IMG/VR virus record: IMGVR_UViG_3300023174_000067 | Location: 1-64,000 of that record | DNA length: 64,000 nucleotides | From: a virus | Reading direction: 5' to 3' (one strand) | Part shown: one piece after another, positions 41,495-49,580 of the stretch | Numbering within the stretch: position 1 is the first letter of the stretch | How the letters are laid out: each line of letters starts with the position of its first letter | Notes under the pieces: model-generated | What the model saw: the letters and a program-made list of their open reading frames with translations, nothing else | Databases searched by the model: none | What the model was told of the DNA's origin: nothing | Translations under genes and position numbers: made by a program

Positions 41495-41689
41495 TTAGTC
41501 TTTTTTTATGTTAGTTATACCTTTTTCGTGTCTTGGTTCATATGGACAATTTAAACATCGGTTTCCACAACAATGTCCTCTACTTAAATGATAGTCCTCA
41601 GTAAAAACTAATAAACCCTTTTCATTAAAATAATAATAAGAAGGGAGAAGTTTATCCTTCTCCCTAATTTTTTGTTCTATGTTTTCCAT
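41495..41689 (-). CDS. DUF5522-like small Cys-rich protein
   Basis: A 64-residue protein with ATG 41689 (MENIEQKIREKDKLLPSYYY). A longer reading from 41731 runs into the ribonucleotide reductase gene and is not needed. The core is F-N-E-K-G-L-L-V-F-T-E-D-Y-H-L followed by RGHCCGNRCLNCPYEP, the CC-G-N-x-C-x-x-C-P-Y signature of DUF5522 proteins found mainly in Bacteroidota. The four Cys could bind a metal. The ATG is one base after the reductase stop, so translation is probably coupled, and a redox or metal-related helper role for the reductase is a speculative reading of this pairing. Confidence 0.75.
   Translation of the reverse strand: MENIEQKIREKDKLLPSYYYFNEKGLLVFTEDYHLSRGHCCGNRCLNCPYEPRHEKGITNIKKD
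41642..41665 (-). other. Hairpin in coding sequence just after the reductase stop
   Basis: A 9-bp perfect stem AGGGAGAAG / CTTCTCCCT with a 6-base loop, about 26 bases after the reductase stop and inside the first codons of the DUF5522-like gene. It is followed on the minus strand by TCTTATTATT, a weak T-rich tail. It could be a partial terminator or an RNA processing/stability element. Confidence 0.5.
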
Positions 41690-41690
41690 A

Positions 41691-43559
41691 TTATTTAATC
41701 TCACATCCCGCAGCTCCACAAGCGATTTCACCGCTTAAATCAGTATTATCTTGTAATTCTACAATCTTACTTAAATCAATACTGTGTAATGATTTAAACA
41801 TTCTTTCAAATGTCTCTTTATCACAATCCTCAAAAGGGGCTTGTTTATAAGAATGGTCAGAATAGGGTAATACCGAAAGACCATTATAGAAATCACGATT
41901 ATTCCAAAACCACTCACCAGCTAATTCCCAATCTTCAGGTTTTAAACTTACGGTTGCCGATACGTTATGAGTATTTGAACCACTTCTGTGTCCAGGTCTA
42001 ACCCATTCTTGAGTAATCTTTTTGATTCTATCAAGAAGTTGGAATGGACTTTCAGTTCTTAAAATTGCTCCTTCTGGTGCCTTTTGTGGTACTGAGATAA
42101 CCGCTGTGTCGTGTGGACGGAAATATTCGTCCTCAACAAGTTCAGGGTGATTAATCGCAAGATAATTATAAATTGCTTCATTCTTACCTACACGAACTCT
42201 TCTAACGTAGTAATCATTATGCCATGCGTGGATACCACTTGATGTACCTAATGTTAATGATGTAGTACCTGCTGGTTTAACAGTTGTTGTTCTTGCTGAT
42301 TTGTTAATCCCGATAAGTTCCGCAACTCTTGAGTTTTCTTCTTTAACAAGATTTGCAGCTTCTTTCATATCATATCCAAGAACTACACCTGAACCAATAC
42401 CTGTCATAGATACCCCGATAAGAGCCTCTTTCTCAGTTGTTCTTTTCCAAACATCACGAAGATAATGGAAGTCAGTATAACCCGCTTGTAATGTTCCGAT
42501 GAACGCCGCTGCTTTAACACGATTGTTCAAATCTTCTTGTGATTCGATGTCAGATACATTTACCTCACAAAGATTACAGAATTGATTTGGACGAAGTGCA
42601 ATTTCACAACAAGGATTAGTACCCCAATCTTTATCATTTGTAAAATAGATTCCTGGTTCACCTGCTCCTGAAGCCTCAACTCTTTTCCATAAGTCCATGA
42701 AGAACTCTTTGGTAATTTTGTGTCTTACAAGTGCCGCTGAGTTATTAGCTCTTCCTCTTTGTGGATTATTCTCCCACCATGCACCTGCTTTACAAGCAAT
42801 CATTTCGTGGTCATCTGCACTGAACAATGAGATAAGTGCAGCTCTTCTAATTCCACCCGCAAGAACTGCATCTGCGATATGACAAACCATATCATGAACC
42901 TCAATAGGACTTAATTTATCACCATCTTCTCTTGCTTCTAACATTCCTTGTAGTTTGTGAAGACAATCTTTAAGTGGTTGAGGACCTGGTGCTTTACCAC
43001 CTGATGTTACAAGTTGAGCCCCTTTTGGTCTGATATCTGAGAAATCAAATTCAGGCATTGACAACTGTTCTCCGAAATAAGATTTGAACAACACTTTGAT
43101 TGCGTCAGCCCATCCTTCAATAGAATCTCCAATTAAAAATCTTCTTTTTCTGTTTGGGTTTGGTTTTCTGATTTCAGGTAATCTCTCAACATGATGTTTT
43201 TGTACTGAGTACCCGACACCTGTTCCACCCAAAAGTAAAAACATTGACTCCGCAAATGCGTCCAAATGGTCTATAGGTAGGTAAGCACAATTATAAATTC
43301 TGTTTGGAGAAATTTCGATTGGTTTTCCACCAAATTGCATCGACCTCATTGAGGGTAATACTTTTTTATCATACACATATTTGTATACCTCAACAATCTC
43401 ACTTCCGAGTTTTGGGTATTTTTTAATGTGCATATTCATGTTTCTGGTTACTAATTCTTCCCAAGTTTCTCTTCTATCAAGTTCGGGTAAAAATTTGGCG
43501 TATTTCATATACACCGTAATGTCAGACAATATCTTCTGAGATGCGTCCATTTTGTTCAT
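41691..43559 (-). CDS. nrdJ: Class II (adenosylcobalamin-dependent) ribonucleoside-triphosphate reductase
   Basis: A 622-residue protein resembling the monomeric B12-dependent reductase of Lactobacillus (739 residues). Features in order: LPSMRSMQFGG near 69-78, IYNCAYLPIDHLDAFAE with Cys91, LLLGGTGVGYSVQ at 108-120, GGIRRAALISLFS near 235, and TNPCCEIALRPNQFCNLCEV at 314-332. Within the last, Asn315, Cys317 and Glu319 match the catalytic Asn-x-Cys-x-Glu (thiyl Cys), and Cys328 lies 11 residues on, like the second redox Cys. The C-terminal pair Cys614/Cys619 (CGAAGC) keeps the CX4C spacing used for re-reduction. It makes deoxynucleotides without oxygen or a second subunit. It sits between helicase and baseplate genes, 14 bases after the helicase. 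Confidence 0.9.
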   Translation of the reverse strand: MNKMDASQKILSDITVYMKYAKFLPELDRRETWEELVTRNMNMHIKKYPKLGSEIVEVYKYVYDKKVLPSMRSMQFGGKPIEISPNRIYNCAYLPIDHLDAFAESMFLLLGGTGVGYSVQKHHVERLPEIRKPNPNRKRRFLIGDSIEGWADAIKVLFKSYFGEQLSMPEFDFSDIRPKGAQLVTSGGKAPGPQPLKDCLHKLQGMLEAREDGDKLSPIEVHDMVCHIADAVLAGGIRRAALISLFSADDHEMIACKAGAWWENNPQRGRANNSAALVRHKITKEFFMDLWKRVEASGAGEPGIYFTNDKDWGTNPCCEIALRPNQFCNLCEVNVSDIESQEDLNNRVKAAAFIGTLQAGYTDFHYLRDVWKRTTEKEALIGVSMTGIGSGVVLGYDMKEAANLVKEENSRVAELIGINKSARTTTVKPAGTTSLTLGTSSGIHAWHNDYYVRRVRVGKNEAIYNYLAINHPELVEDEYFRPHDTAVISVPQKAPEGAILRTESPFQLLDRIKKITQEWVRPGHRSGSNTHNVSATVSLKPEDWELAGEWFWNNRDFYNGLSVLPYSDHSYKQAPFEDCDKETFERMFKSLHSIDLSKIVELQDNTDLSGEIACGAAGCEIK

Positions 43560-43573
43560 TTTTCGTTTTTAGT

Positions 43574-44956
43574 TTATTTGTTTTGTGATTCTCTTTGTTT
43601 TCTCTTCTCCAATAACTCTTTAACTCTGTTCTTTTGTTGTTCTTCTTTGTTTTCTTCAAACCCTAAGAATGTTACGGAACTTTCGGTATCAATAACCAAC
43701 AGTTCATTATCAAATTTACAGTTCTCAAAGATAATTCCATCGGAGCCAATACGAGATTTTGTGATAGCGATTGTCGCCAATTTCATTTCTTTTTGCTGTA
43801 GAGTTTTAGCGACTGAAATGATAACATGTCCAACTTGAGCTTTTTTAATGGAGCCACCCATTTGGTCTGTGGTAACGACCTCAGAAGATATTGAACTTCT
43901 GTTACCTTGTGTTGCGGTCCAACCTACGATATTAAGTTCATGACACATAGCCTCAAACCCTCTCATAACTGAACCTTCACTTTTCCACTCATCACCAAGA
44001 TTTTTATCAGGGACAACACAATCAATATAGTCCAAAAGAACCATATCAATTTTATTACCCTCAGCAATCATCTTTCTTAGTTGGTTTTTAATTTGTAACA
44101 TAGTCATTGTGTCTGACGGTAACTTTTTAAGTACTAACTTATTTGGCATCGTTTCTTTGATTTCAGTAATTTTTTTCATTACTTCGTCTTTCTTATTGGC
44201 CAATTCATCAGGAGAAATTCCCGTCCACAATGTAAAATGTTTTCTTTGTATAATCTTTGGGTTGTCCTCAAAAAATATTTGAAGAACATTATATCCAAGA
44301 TTAAATGCGTGGTTTGCAACTTTTGTAAGTAATGTTGATTTACCTACACCCGTTGGGGCTAATATCACACCAATCTCTCCTTTAGCTAAACCACCCTTAA
44401 GTAGTTTGTCTATAGATGGTATCCCCATCGGTACTGGATGTCTAAAATCGTCATTTAACACTTCATCAAGATTGTGGAACACATCCTCAGTTCCTTTATC
44501 AACCTCTCCAACCTGTAAAGCTTCTCTAACCATCTCTTCTAACGTATCGTAATTCTCAAACTCTCCACCATCAATAATCTTTTGAGCTTTACCCATTACT
44601 TTCTGTAACTCTTGTTGTTTACAGAACTTTAATGCCTTTTCCTGAACAAACGTCACACCTTCAAACGGTGCCTCTTTCACTTGCTTAATTGTATCTAAAA
44701 CAATCTTTGCCGCAAGTTCTTGTGAAATTTCTGACTTAGCGATTTGTTCCAAAGTATCAAACGATGGTGTTGATTCATACTTCTTATAATACTCTCTAAT
44801 CATCTGTATGATGATTTTAAAGTATTTATTTTCGAAGTAATGTTGTTCAATAACATCTATTATTGAACGAGAAAATTCTTTATCTAAAACAAGTTGATTA
44901 AGAAGTTGGATTTGAAAGGTGTTACCTAAATAATTAAAATTTTTGTCAGAATTCAT
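43574..44956 (-). CDS. Replicative DNA helicase, DnaB/T4 gp41-like
   Basis: A 460-residue RecA-fold helicase. The N-terminal helical domain (residues 10-150) is followed by the phosphate-binding loop LAPTGVGKST at 199-208, the Walker B region MVLLDYIDC near 305-313 and a TATQGNR motif at 347-353 as in DnaB motif H4. The MGIPSIDKLLKGGLAKGEIG stretch before the Walker loop is the standard entry to the RecA domain of DnaB-family helicases. T4 gp41 is 475 residues, so the length fits. It unwinds the lagging strand ahead of the fork. It is close to a nuclease and UvsX, as a replication/recombination block. No primase domain is attached, so primase must be encoded elsewhere. Confidence 0.88.
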   Translation of the reverse strand: MNSDKNFNYLGNTFQIQLLNQLVLDKEFSRSIIDVIEQHYFENKYFKIIIQMIREYYKKYESTPSFDTLEQIAKSEISQELAAKIVLDTIKQVKEAPFEGVTFVQEKALKFCKQQELQKVMGKAQKIIDGGEFENYDTLEEMVREALQVGEVDKGTEDVFHNLDEVLNDDFRHPVPMGIPSIDKLLKGGLAKGEIGVILAPTGVGKSTLLTKVANHAFNLGYNVLQIFFEDNPKIIQRKHFTLWTGISPDELANKKDEVMKKITEIKETMPNKLVLKKLPSDTMTMLQIKNQLRKMIAEGNKIDMVLLDYIDCVVPDKNLGDEWKSEGSVMRGFEAMCHELNIVGWTATQGNRSSISSEVVTTDQMGGSIKKAQVGHVIISVAKTLQQKEMKLATIAITKSRIGSDGIIFENCKFDNELLVIDTESSVTFLGFEENKEEQQKNRVKELLEKRKQRESQNK

Positions 44957-44985
44957 GCAATTTGTCTTTATGTAAATGATAAATA

Positions 44986-45438
44986 TTAGACCTCAAGCGG
45001 AAGTCCAAGGTATTCGTAAGTTAAATTTTCTTCTGAAAAAATGTCAGTCAAATCTTTAAGTATACTTTTCAAGTAAGGACGTACATCTACCGTATATCTA
45101 ATCTTAGGTGGATAAAGTTTAGCATCATACTGTCTATGACAAATTGTCTCATCTCCGACTTTGATGTACATGTTAAAATATTCAACATCATCTGTCATTG
45201 ATGTATTCATAACTTTTGGGTCTTGTTCAATAAATGATTTGTTGTCCATCATATAAACAACGGTTTTCCACTTCAAGTCATTTTGTAACTCATTTTTAAT
45301 TTGAAACATTAGGTCATAAAGTTCAAATGAGTTTTTAACTCTTGGATTGTAATCTCTAACATTGTAGAATCTTTGTACGATAATGATATCGTTAAGTGTT
45401 AACAAAAATTCCATTTTAGTAATGTCCATCTCTTTCAT
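44986..45438 (-). CDS. Hypothetical protein in the replication block
   Basis: A 150-residue protein (MKEMDITKMEFLLTLNDIII). It is mixed alpha/beta and charged, with helices such as SFELYDLMFQIKNELQNDLK and a C-terminal helix DVRPYLKSILKDLTDIFSEE. It has one Cys and no membrane segment. It is placed between the 5' nuclease (17 bases upstream) and the DnaB-like helicase (29 bases downstream), so a helicase-loader or replication-accessory role is possible by position only. I recognise no family and see no resemblance to T4 gp59. Confidence 0.55.
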   Translation of the reverse strand: MKEMDITKMEFLLTLNDIIIVQRFYNVRDYNPRVKNSFELYDLMFQIKNELQNDLKWKTVVYMMDNKSFIEQDPKVMNTSMTDDVEYFNMYIKVGDETICHRQYDAKLYPPKIRYTVDVRPYLKSILKDLTDIFSEENLTYEYLGLPLEV

Positions 45439-45455
45439 GTTTTGTTTTTTTTTGG

Positions 45456-46445
45456 TTATTTTTTCTTTTCCTTTCGGGTTAATTTTAAAAATGGTTTAAG
45501 GAAATTAATCCAAGCGTTGTCATCTTTTGGCAAATACTTAAACAATCCGTCCTCCATCATCATCTTCATCAGATTTTTATATCCCCTATCTGTGGGGTCA
45601 ATTCTTTCTTTATAAACTTGTTCCACTAACTCTTTCGCATCATCTGTAACAAGTGGGTTTCCTAAATCTACAATTTTTAAATTATTAGTATAAAACTCTT
45701 CTCCAAGTATACCATTTTTTGAGTGTCCTGTCAAAATTTTACCAACAATTTTTGGAACTTTCTTTTCTTGCTGTAAAATCCTAGCATTATCTAATAATTC
45801 GGTAATACTGCAGGGTTTTGTCAACATCTGTGGGAATAACTTAACCAATGTCTTTTCACCAAGTCCATCAATACCTGATATGTTATCTGACTTATCACCA
45901 ACAAATACTTTTGTTAGTAATACATTTTGATGGGGGATGTCAACTTTGTTAAGTGATATCTTATCACCGAATTTATAGTATTCTTTCTTAATAGGAGAGT
46001 AAATTTGGACTCTTTCTGATATGAGCTGGGTTAAGTCCTTATCCGCCGAGAAGATGGTTATATTCTCATCTAATGCAATCTTACAGTATTGTCCGATTAA
46101 GTCATCGGCTTCATTATGGGGAACCTCGACTTGTCTTACAAATACTTCTTCCAAGTATTGTTTAACTCTTTGTCTTTGATTTAAGTAGGACTCATATTGT
46201 TCCTCACTCATCTCATTTCTTCTTTGTGCCTTATAGTTGGGGTATAATTCTTTTCTAACTGATGTATTGGACTCACTGTCCCAACAAACAATTACCTTGT
46301 CGTAATTTCTTTCTTCTAAATGTTTTCTGATTGTATTAATGAAATGATATATCCCTCCGATATGTTCATTCTTGTTAAATAAATCCCTAACTCCATTATA
46401 ACCTATCATATACAGGTTATTCCCATCAATTAAAAGTGTTTTCAC
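45456..46445 (-). CDS. 5'-3' exonuclease / T4 RNase H-like flap nuclease
   Basis: A 329-residue PIN/FEN-type nuclease, close to T4 RNase H (305). Metal-binding motifs appear in order: LLIDGNN (Asp7), VCWDSES (Asp56), RKELYPNYKAQR at 64-75, NEADDLIG (Glu112, Asp114, Asp115), FSADKDL (Asp135, Asp137) and FVGDKSDNISGIDGLGEKT near 181-199, the last being the H3TH DNA-binding motif. The enzyme removes RNA primers and 5' flaps from lagging-strand fragments. It has a Lys/Arg-rich tail (FLKLTRKEKKK). It lies upstream of the helicase in the same direction and is probably co-transcribed. Confidence 0.88.
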   Translation of the reverse strand: MKTLLIDGNNLYMIGYNGVRDLFNKNEHIGGIYHFINTIRKHLEERNYDKVIVCWDSESNTSVRKELYPNYKAQRRNEMSEEQYESYLNQRQRVKQYLEEVFVRQVEVPHNEADDLIGQYCKIALDENITIFSADKDLTQLISERVQIYSPIKKEYYKFGDKISLNKVDIPHQNVLLTKVFVGDKSDNISGIDGLGEKTLVKLFPQMLTKPCSITELLDNARILQQEKKVPKIVGKILTGHSKNGILGEEFYTNNLKIVDLGNPLVTDDAKELVEQVYKERIDPTDRGYKNLMKMMMEDGLFKYLPKDDNAWINFLKPFLKLTRKEKKK

Positions 46446-46516
46446 TTAACCATTTGTGAGGTGATAAAATATTGTTTCTAAATTAAGTATAGTTGTAAGT
46501 TATAGGTAAGTCAATT

Positions 46517-47632
46517 TTATTTTTTTTCTTTACCACTATCTTGAGTAGCATATTTAATACCCATAATTGTACCAACAATTGAAAATGCATTTGTTAACAA
46601 CACACTAAACATATTACTCCAAGTTGAGCCAATAATTTGTGTTTCCTTTCCCATCATAATTGCCGTCCAATATAACATAGTTGTTACGATTCCTACTCCT
46701 ACAATTACCGCTAATGCGCATTTAACAATGATTTTAATTAACTCACTTTGACTCTTTTTCATCACCACATCCAAATCATTCAAAGCCGCATTCTTTTCTA
46801 TTTCTATAGAATCTTTAAGTTTTTGTGAATTATCTAACTCTAATTTCAAGTCTTTTGTTAGTGTTTCTATTTTATTTTTACTGATAACGGTTTCAGTTAT
46901 ATCAGTAGCAATTTTGATTACACTTGTAACATTTCCCTTACTATCTAATATGGGATTATATGTGGCTTGTAAATAAATAACACTACCATCCACTTTTTTT
47001 CTCTCAACCACACCTTCAAAAAACTTACCACTTCTTAAGGTATCCCAAAATATTTTATACTCATCTGACTTTGAATACTCATAACTAACAAAGATACTAT
47101 GATGTCTCCCAACTATTTGATTTTTTTCGTTGGGTTTATATCCCATCGCTTGTAAAAATAAAGTATTTGCATCTAAAATGAAACCATCAACATTAAAAGT
47201 AATACTTGCCGTACTTCTGTTAATTGCTTCTAATTGTTTTTTACTATTCGCAATTGCCGTAATGTCAGTAGCAACTTTCATTATTTTAGTAATCTTACCA
47301 CTATCATCAAAAATAGGATTGTATGTCGCTTGTAAGTTGATAAGGGTACCATCTTTTTTTATTCTTTCAAATTCTCCTGAATAATACTTTCCACTTCTTA
47401 AAATGTCCCAAAACTTTTCATACTCCGATGACTTTGCGTAATCTTTACATACAAAGATACTATGGTGCTTACCAATAAGTTCATTATATTCATCAACACC
47501 ATATCCCATCGCCAACAAAAAAATGTCGTTTACACCCAAAATGATACCTCCTAGGTCAAAATAGATAATGGCATTACTTCTATTAATACCTTCAAGTCGG
47601 CTTAATAGTTCTTCTTTAGATAAGTTTTTCAT
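46517..47632 (-). CDS. PAS-PAS-coiled coil protein with two C-terminal membrane helices
   Basis: A 371-residue protein. Two PAS domains lie at about 10-130 and 132-250, each with the chemoreceptor-type motif (GKHHSIFVCKDYAKSSEY and GRHHSIFVSYEYSKSDEY, then LQATYNPIFD or LQATYNPILD, closing with ATDIT). The two are near-duplicates. Residues 250-300 are a coiled coil (KIETLTKDLKLELDNSQKLK). TM1 is about 302-330 (IIVKCALAVIVGVGIVTTML) and TM2 about 337-362 (NMFSVLLTNAFSIVGTIMGI), followed by a short charged tail. No histidine kinase, GGDEF or MCP signalling domain is present. It follows the UvsX terminator, so it probably has its own promoter. Function is unknown. A sensory membrane or holin-like protein is conceivable. 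Confidence 0.7.
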   Translation of the reverse strand: MKNLSKEELLSRLEGINRSNAIIYFDLGGIILGVNDIFLLAMGYGVDEYNELIGKHHSIFVCKDYAKSSEYEKFWDILRSGKYYSGEFERIKKDGTLINLQATYNPIFDDSGKITKIMKVATDITAIANSKKQLEAINRSTASITFNVDGFILDANTLFLQAMGYKPNEKNQIVGRHHSIFVSYEYSKSDEYKIFWDTLRSGKFFEGVVERKKVDGSVIYLQATYNPILDSKGNVTSVIKIATDITETVISKNKIETLTKDLKLELDNSQKLKDSIEIEKNAALNDLDVVMKKSQSELIKIIVKCALAVIVGVGIVTTMLYWTAIMMGKETQIIGSTWSNMFSVLLTNAFSIVGTIMGIKYATQDSGKEKK

Positions 47633-47682
47633 AGGTTGGTTTACTATAAATATTTTGTAAAAAGTAAATAGTTAATAAAAAA

Positions 47683-47717
47683 AATAAATAAAAAAACCCT
47701 CCTTTATGGGGAGGGTT
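47683..47717 (-). terminator. Intrinsic terminator after uvsX
   Basis: On the minus strand AACCCTCC (47717-47710) pairs with GGAGGGTT (47702-47695) across a 7-base loop and is followed by a run of T. It begins 22 bases after the uvsX stop and lies before the PAS gene. Confidence 0.85.
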
Positions 47718-47738
47718 AATTTTGTTAAATTAATATTT

Positions 47739-48734
47739 CTATTCTGTTATTTCTACTTCTTCTGATTCTTCTAATGATAATTCACCATCACCTGATAATA
47801 TTGCATTCCAATATTGTGAGTAATCTTTTTTGTATTTTTCCAAATCTTCTTTGGTATCTTGAATATATCCGTTATGAACGGCTATTACTTTTCCATCCTT
47901 GTACCCCAAACCATTTACGTGGTTTTTAAGGATTGATACTTTTGTTCTAATAGCGTAAGATACTGTTCTACCATTCTTGGTTGCAGTAATGTGATTGATA
48001 CCTGCGTTCTTTTGATTACCAAATAAGAACACCAATGATGACGCCAACCATAAAGCCTCACCACCCTTCGCCTTAATTGTAGGTTGTCCAAATGGATTGT
48101 CAGGTAACTCAACCCAAGGCTGATTAACTACAACCATTGAGTTATAATACGGATAATCTTCTTTCTTTGATTTGGTGATTCTTGAATGAACTCCCATACC
48201 AATCTTATCCGCCAATGTAGCCGCATTATGTTGTTTGCCGCCCTTACCATCGAATGTCATTTTACATGGAATAGAACCAACTGAATCCCATAAGAATAAT
48301 AAGTTATACGGAACCTCACCTTTTTCTTGAGCATCCAACACTTCATTAATAAAGTCAGTAACCTGCTCAATATAATCAAATGAATCATTAAAGATAAAAT
48401 CCCCATCCCACTCTCCGTTTTCATTCTTTGTTGCTTGTAATCCTAACTCAACTGCGTGGTCCCAACTCCATTTCTTTTCTGTAATAATGAATACAGGTAA
48501 ATGCCCTTTCTTTTGAGCATCCGCGGCTGCAAGTATCATCGCGGTTGTCTTACTACTATTACTATGTCCCAAGAACATATTAATACCTCCCATTACAGGA
48601 CCTGGTATTCCACAAGCATTATGGAACGCTTCACCACAATTGTAGTAGTTTGTTTCTTTATATTTTGTTTTGGTTGAGAACTTATCTTTTATATTCCCAA
48701 TTCCGCCAATATCTTTTTTCTTAATTCCTGCCAT
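47739..48734 (-). CDS. uvsX: UvsX/RecA-like recombinase
   Basis: A 331-residue protein starting at the ATG at 48734 (MAGIKKKDIGGIGNIKDKFS). An in-frame upstream extension to 48809 overlaps the phosphoesterase and is unlikely. The Walker loop is GHSNSSKTT at residues 56-64, lacking the usual Gly before Lys, a deviation also seen in T4 UvsX. The Walker B strand is LLFLWDS near 145-151. VVVNQPWVEL and IKAKGGEALWLASSLVFLF follow, as in the L2/DNA-binding region of RecA-fold recombinases. The acidic tail (SLEESEEVEITE) resembles the regulatory tails of this family. It promotes strand exchange in recombination-dependent replication. An intrinsic terminator follows directly. Confidence 0.88.
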   Translation of the reverse strand: MAGIKKKDIGGIGNIKDKFSTKTKYKETNYYNCGEAFHNACGIPGPVMGGINMFLGHSNSSKTTAMILAAADAQKKGHLPVFIITEKKWSWDHAVELGLQATKNENGEWDGDFIFNDSFDYIEQVTDFINEVLDAQEKGEVPYNLLFLWDSVGSIPCKMTFDGKGGKQHNAATLADKIGMGVHSRITKSKKEDYPYYNSMVVVNQPWVELPDNPFGQPTIKAKGGEALWLASSLVFLFGNQKNAGINHITATKNGRTVSYAIRTKVSILKNHVNGLGYKDGKVIAVHNGYIQDTKEDLEKYKKDYSQYWNAILSGDGELSLEESEEVEITE

Positions 48735-48747
48735 AAATTTTACTATT

Positions 48748-49491
48748 TTACATTCTAAATATAGTAAAAGTATTTGAATTATCCAATAGTATTGCGGTTC
48801 TATTTTCAACCCAATCTCCTGAATTTAGATAATGACCGTCTTCAGTCATCGTGTTTGAAGGTTGGTGTATGTGTCCACATATAACACCATAACACCCTTT
48901 TTTGTGAGCCATCTTTACGGCTTCGGATTCAAAATCATTTATAAAGTTTGTAGCAGTTTTGACCCCATTTTTAATTTCTTGTGATATTGACTTATATGGT
49001 AATTTCCTCCACGCTCTATATCTATTATACCACCTATTTAACCACAACGCCATATCGTATCCAACCGAACCAATTTTTGCCAACCATTTATATTTGGTAA
49101 TAAAAACATCTATCTTATCTCCGTGAAAAACATAATAATGTTTCTTAACAAAAAAATCATCCGTTGTATTATCATATAACTCCAAAACATAATCTTCCCT
49201 AACTTCAATCTTACCCAAATCAATATCCATAAATTCGGTTAAAAATTCATCGTGGTTTCCCCTAATCCATATAACCTTTGTTTTTTTTGATAACTTTAAA
49301 AGTTTTGTAATAACTTTTGTGTGAGTGTTCTTCCACTTAGAACCTCGTTTAAGCGCCCACCCATCAACAATGTCGCCATTTAATATTAATAAATCGGTGG
49401 GGTGAGAATCAATAAACTCAATAAACTCTTTTGCTTTTGAGTCCTTTGTTCCGAGATGCAAATCAGAAACAATTATTGCTTTATATTTCAT
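48748..49491 (-). CDS. Calcineurin-like phosphoesterase, LpxH-like
   Basis: A 247-residue protein starting at the ATG at 49491 (MKYKAIIVSDLHLGTKDSKA). The TTG three codons earlier is less likely. All metal-binding blocks are present: SDLHLG, LNGDIVDGW, WIRGNHDEF, VFHGD and CGHIHQP, then YLNSGDWVENRT. The combination GDIVDGW ... GNHD ... VFHGD ... GHIHQP ... NSGDWV is typical of the UDP-2,3-diacylglucosamine diphosphatase (LpxH)-like group of Bacteroidota, which act in lipid A synthesis. Whether this copy has that activity is unknown. Its ATG overlaps the stop of a 30-residue membrane peptide (ATGA). Together with the glycosyltransferase further upstream it may form an envelope-modifying unit. 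Confidence 0.82.
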   Translation of the reverse strand: MKYKAIIVSDLHLGTKDSKAKEFIEFIDSHPTDLLILNGDIVDGWALKRGSKWKNTHTKVITKLLKLSKKTKVIWIRGNHDEFLTEFMDIDLGKIEVREDYVLELYDNTTDDFFVKKHYYVFHGDKIDVFITKYKWLAKIGSVGYDMALWLNRWYNRYRAWRKLPYKSISQEIKNGVKTATNFINDFESEAVKMAHKKGCYGVICGHIHQPSNTMTEDGHYLNSGDWVENRTAILLDNSNTFTIFRM

Positions 49492-49580
49492 ATCCCACAA
49501 ATTAATTTTGTAAGGATTATTAGTGTTGCGGCAGTTGATACAACAATAAACTCAAAATTAATATCTACTTTTTTTTTCAT
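49488..49580 (-). CDS. 30-residue single-span membrane peptide
   Basis: An ATG at 49580 overlaps the glycosyltransferase stop (ATGA), and its own TGA at 49488-49490 overlaps the phosphoesterase ATG in the same way. The 30-residue product begins MKKKVDINFEF and continues with a hydrophobic segment IVVSTAATLIILTKLICGI. It has the Lys-rich start and single hydrophobic helix of a membrane peptide. The double ATGA overlap is good support that it is translated. Function is unknown. Membrane anchoring or interaction with its two coupled neighbours is inferred. Confidence 0.65.
   Translation of the reverse strand: MKKKVDINFEFIVVSTAATLIILTKLICGI

Noticed and set aside
48735-48809. 25-residue N-terminal extension of UvsX
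   Set aside because: It overlaps the phosphoesterase coding end and is hydrophobic, unlike known UvsX starts. ATG 48734 gives the expected N-terminus.
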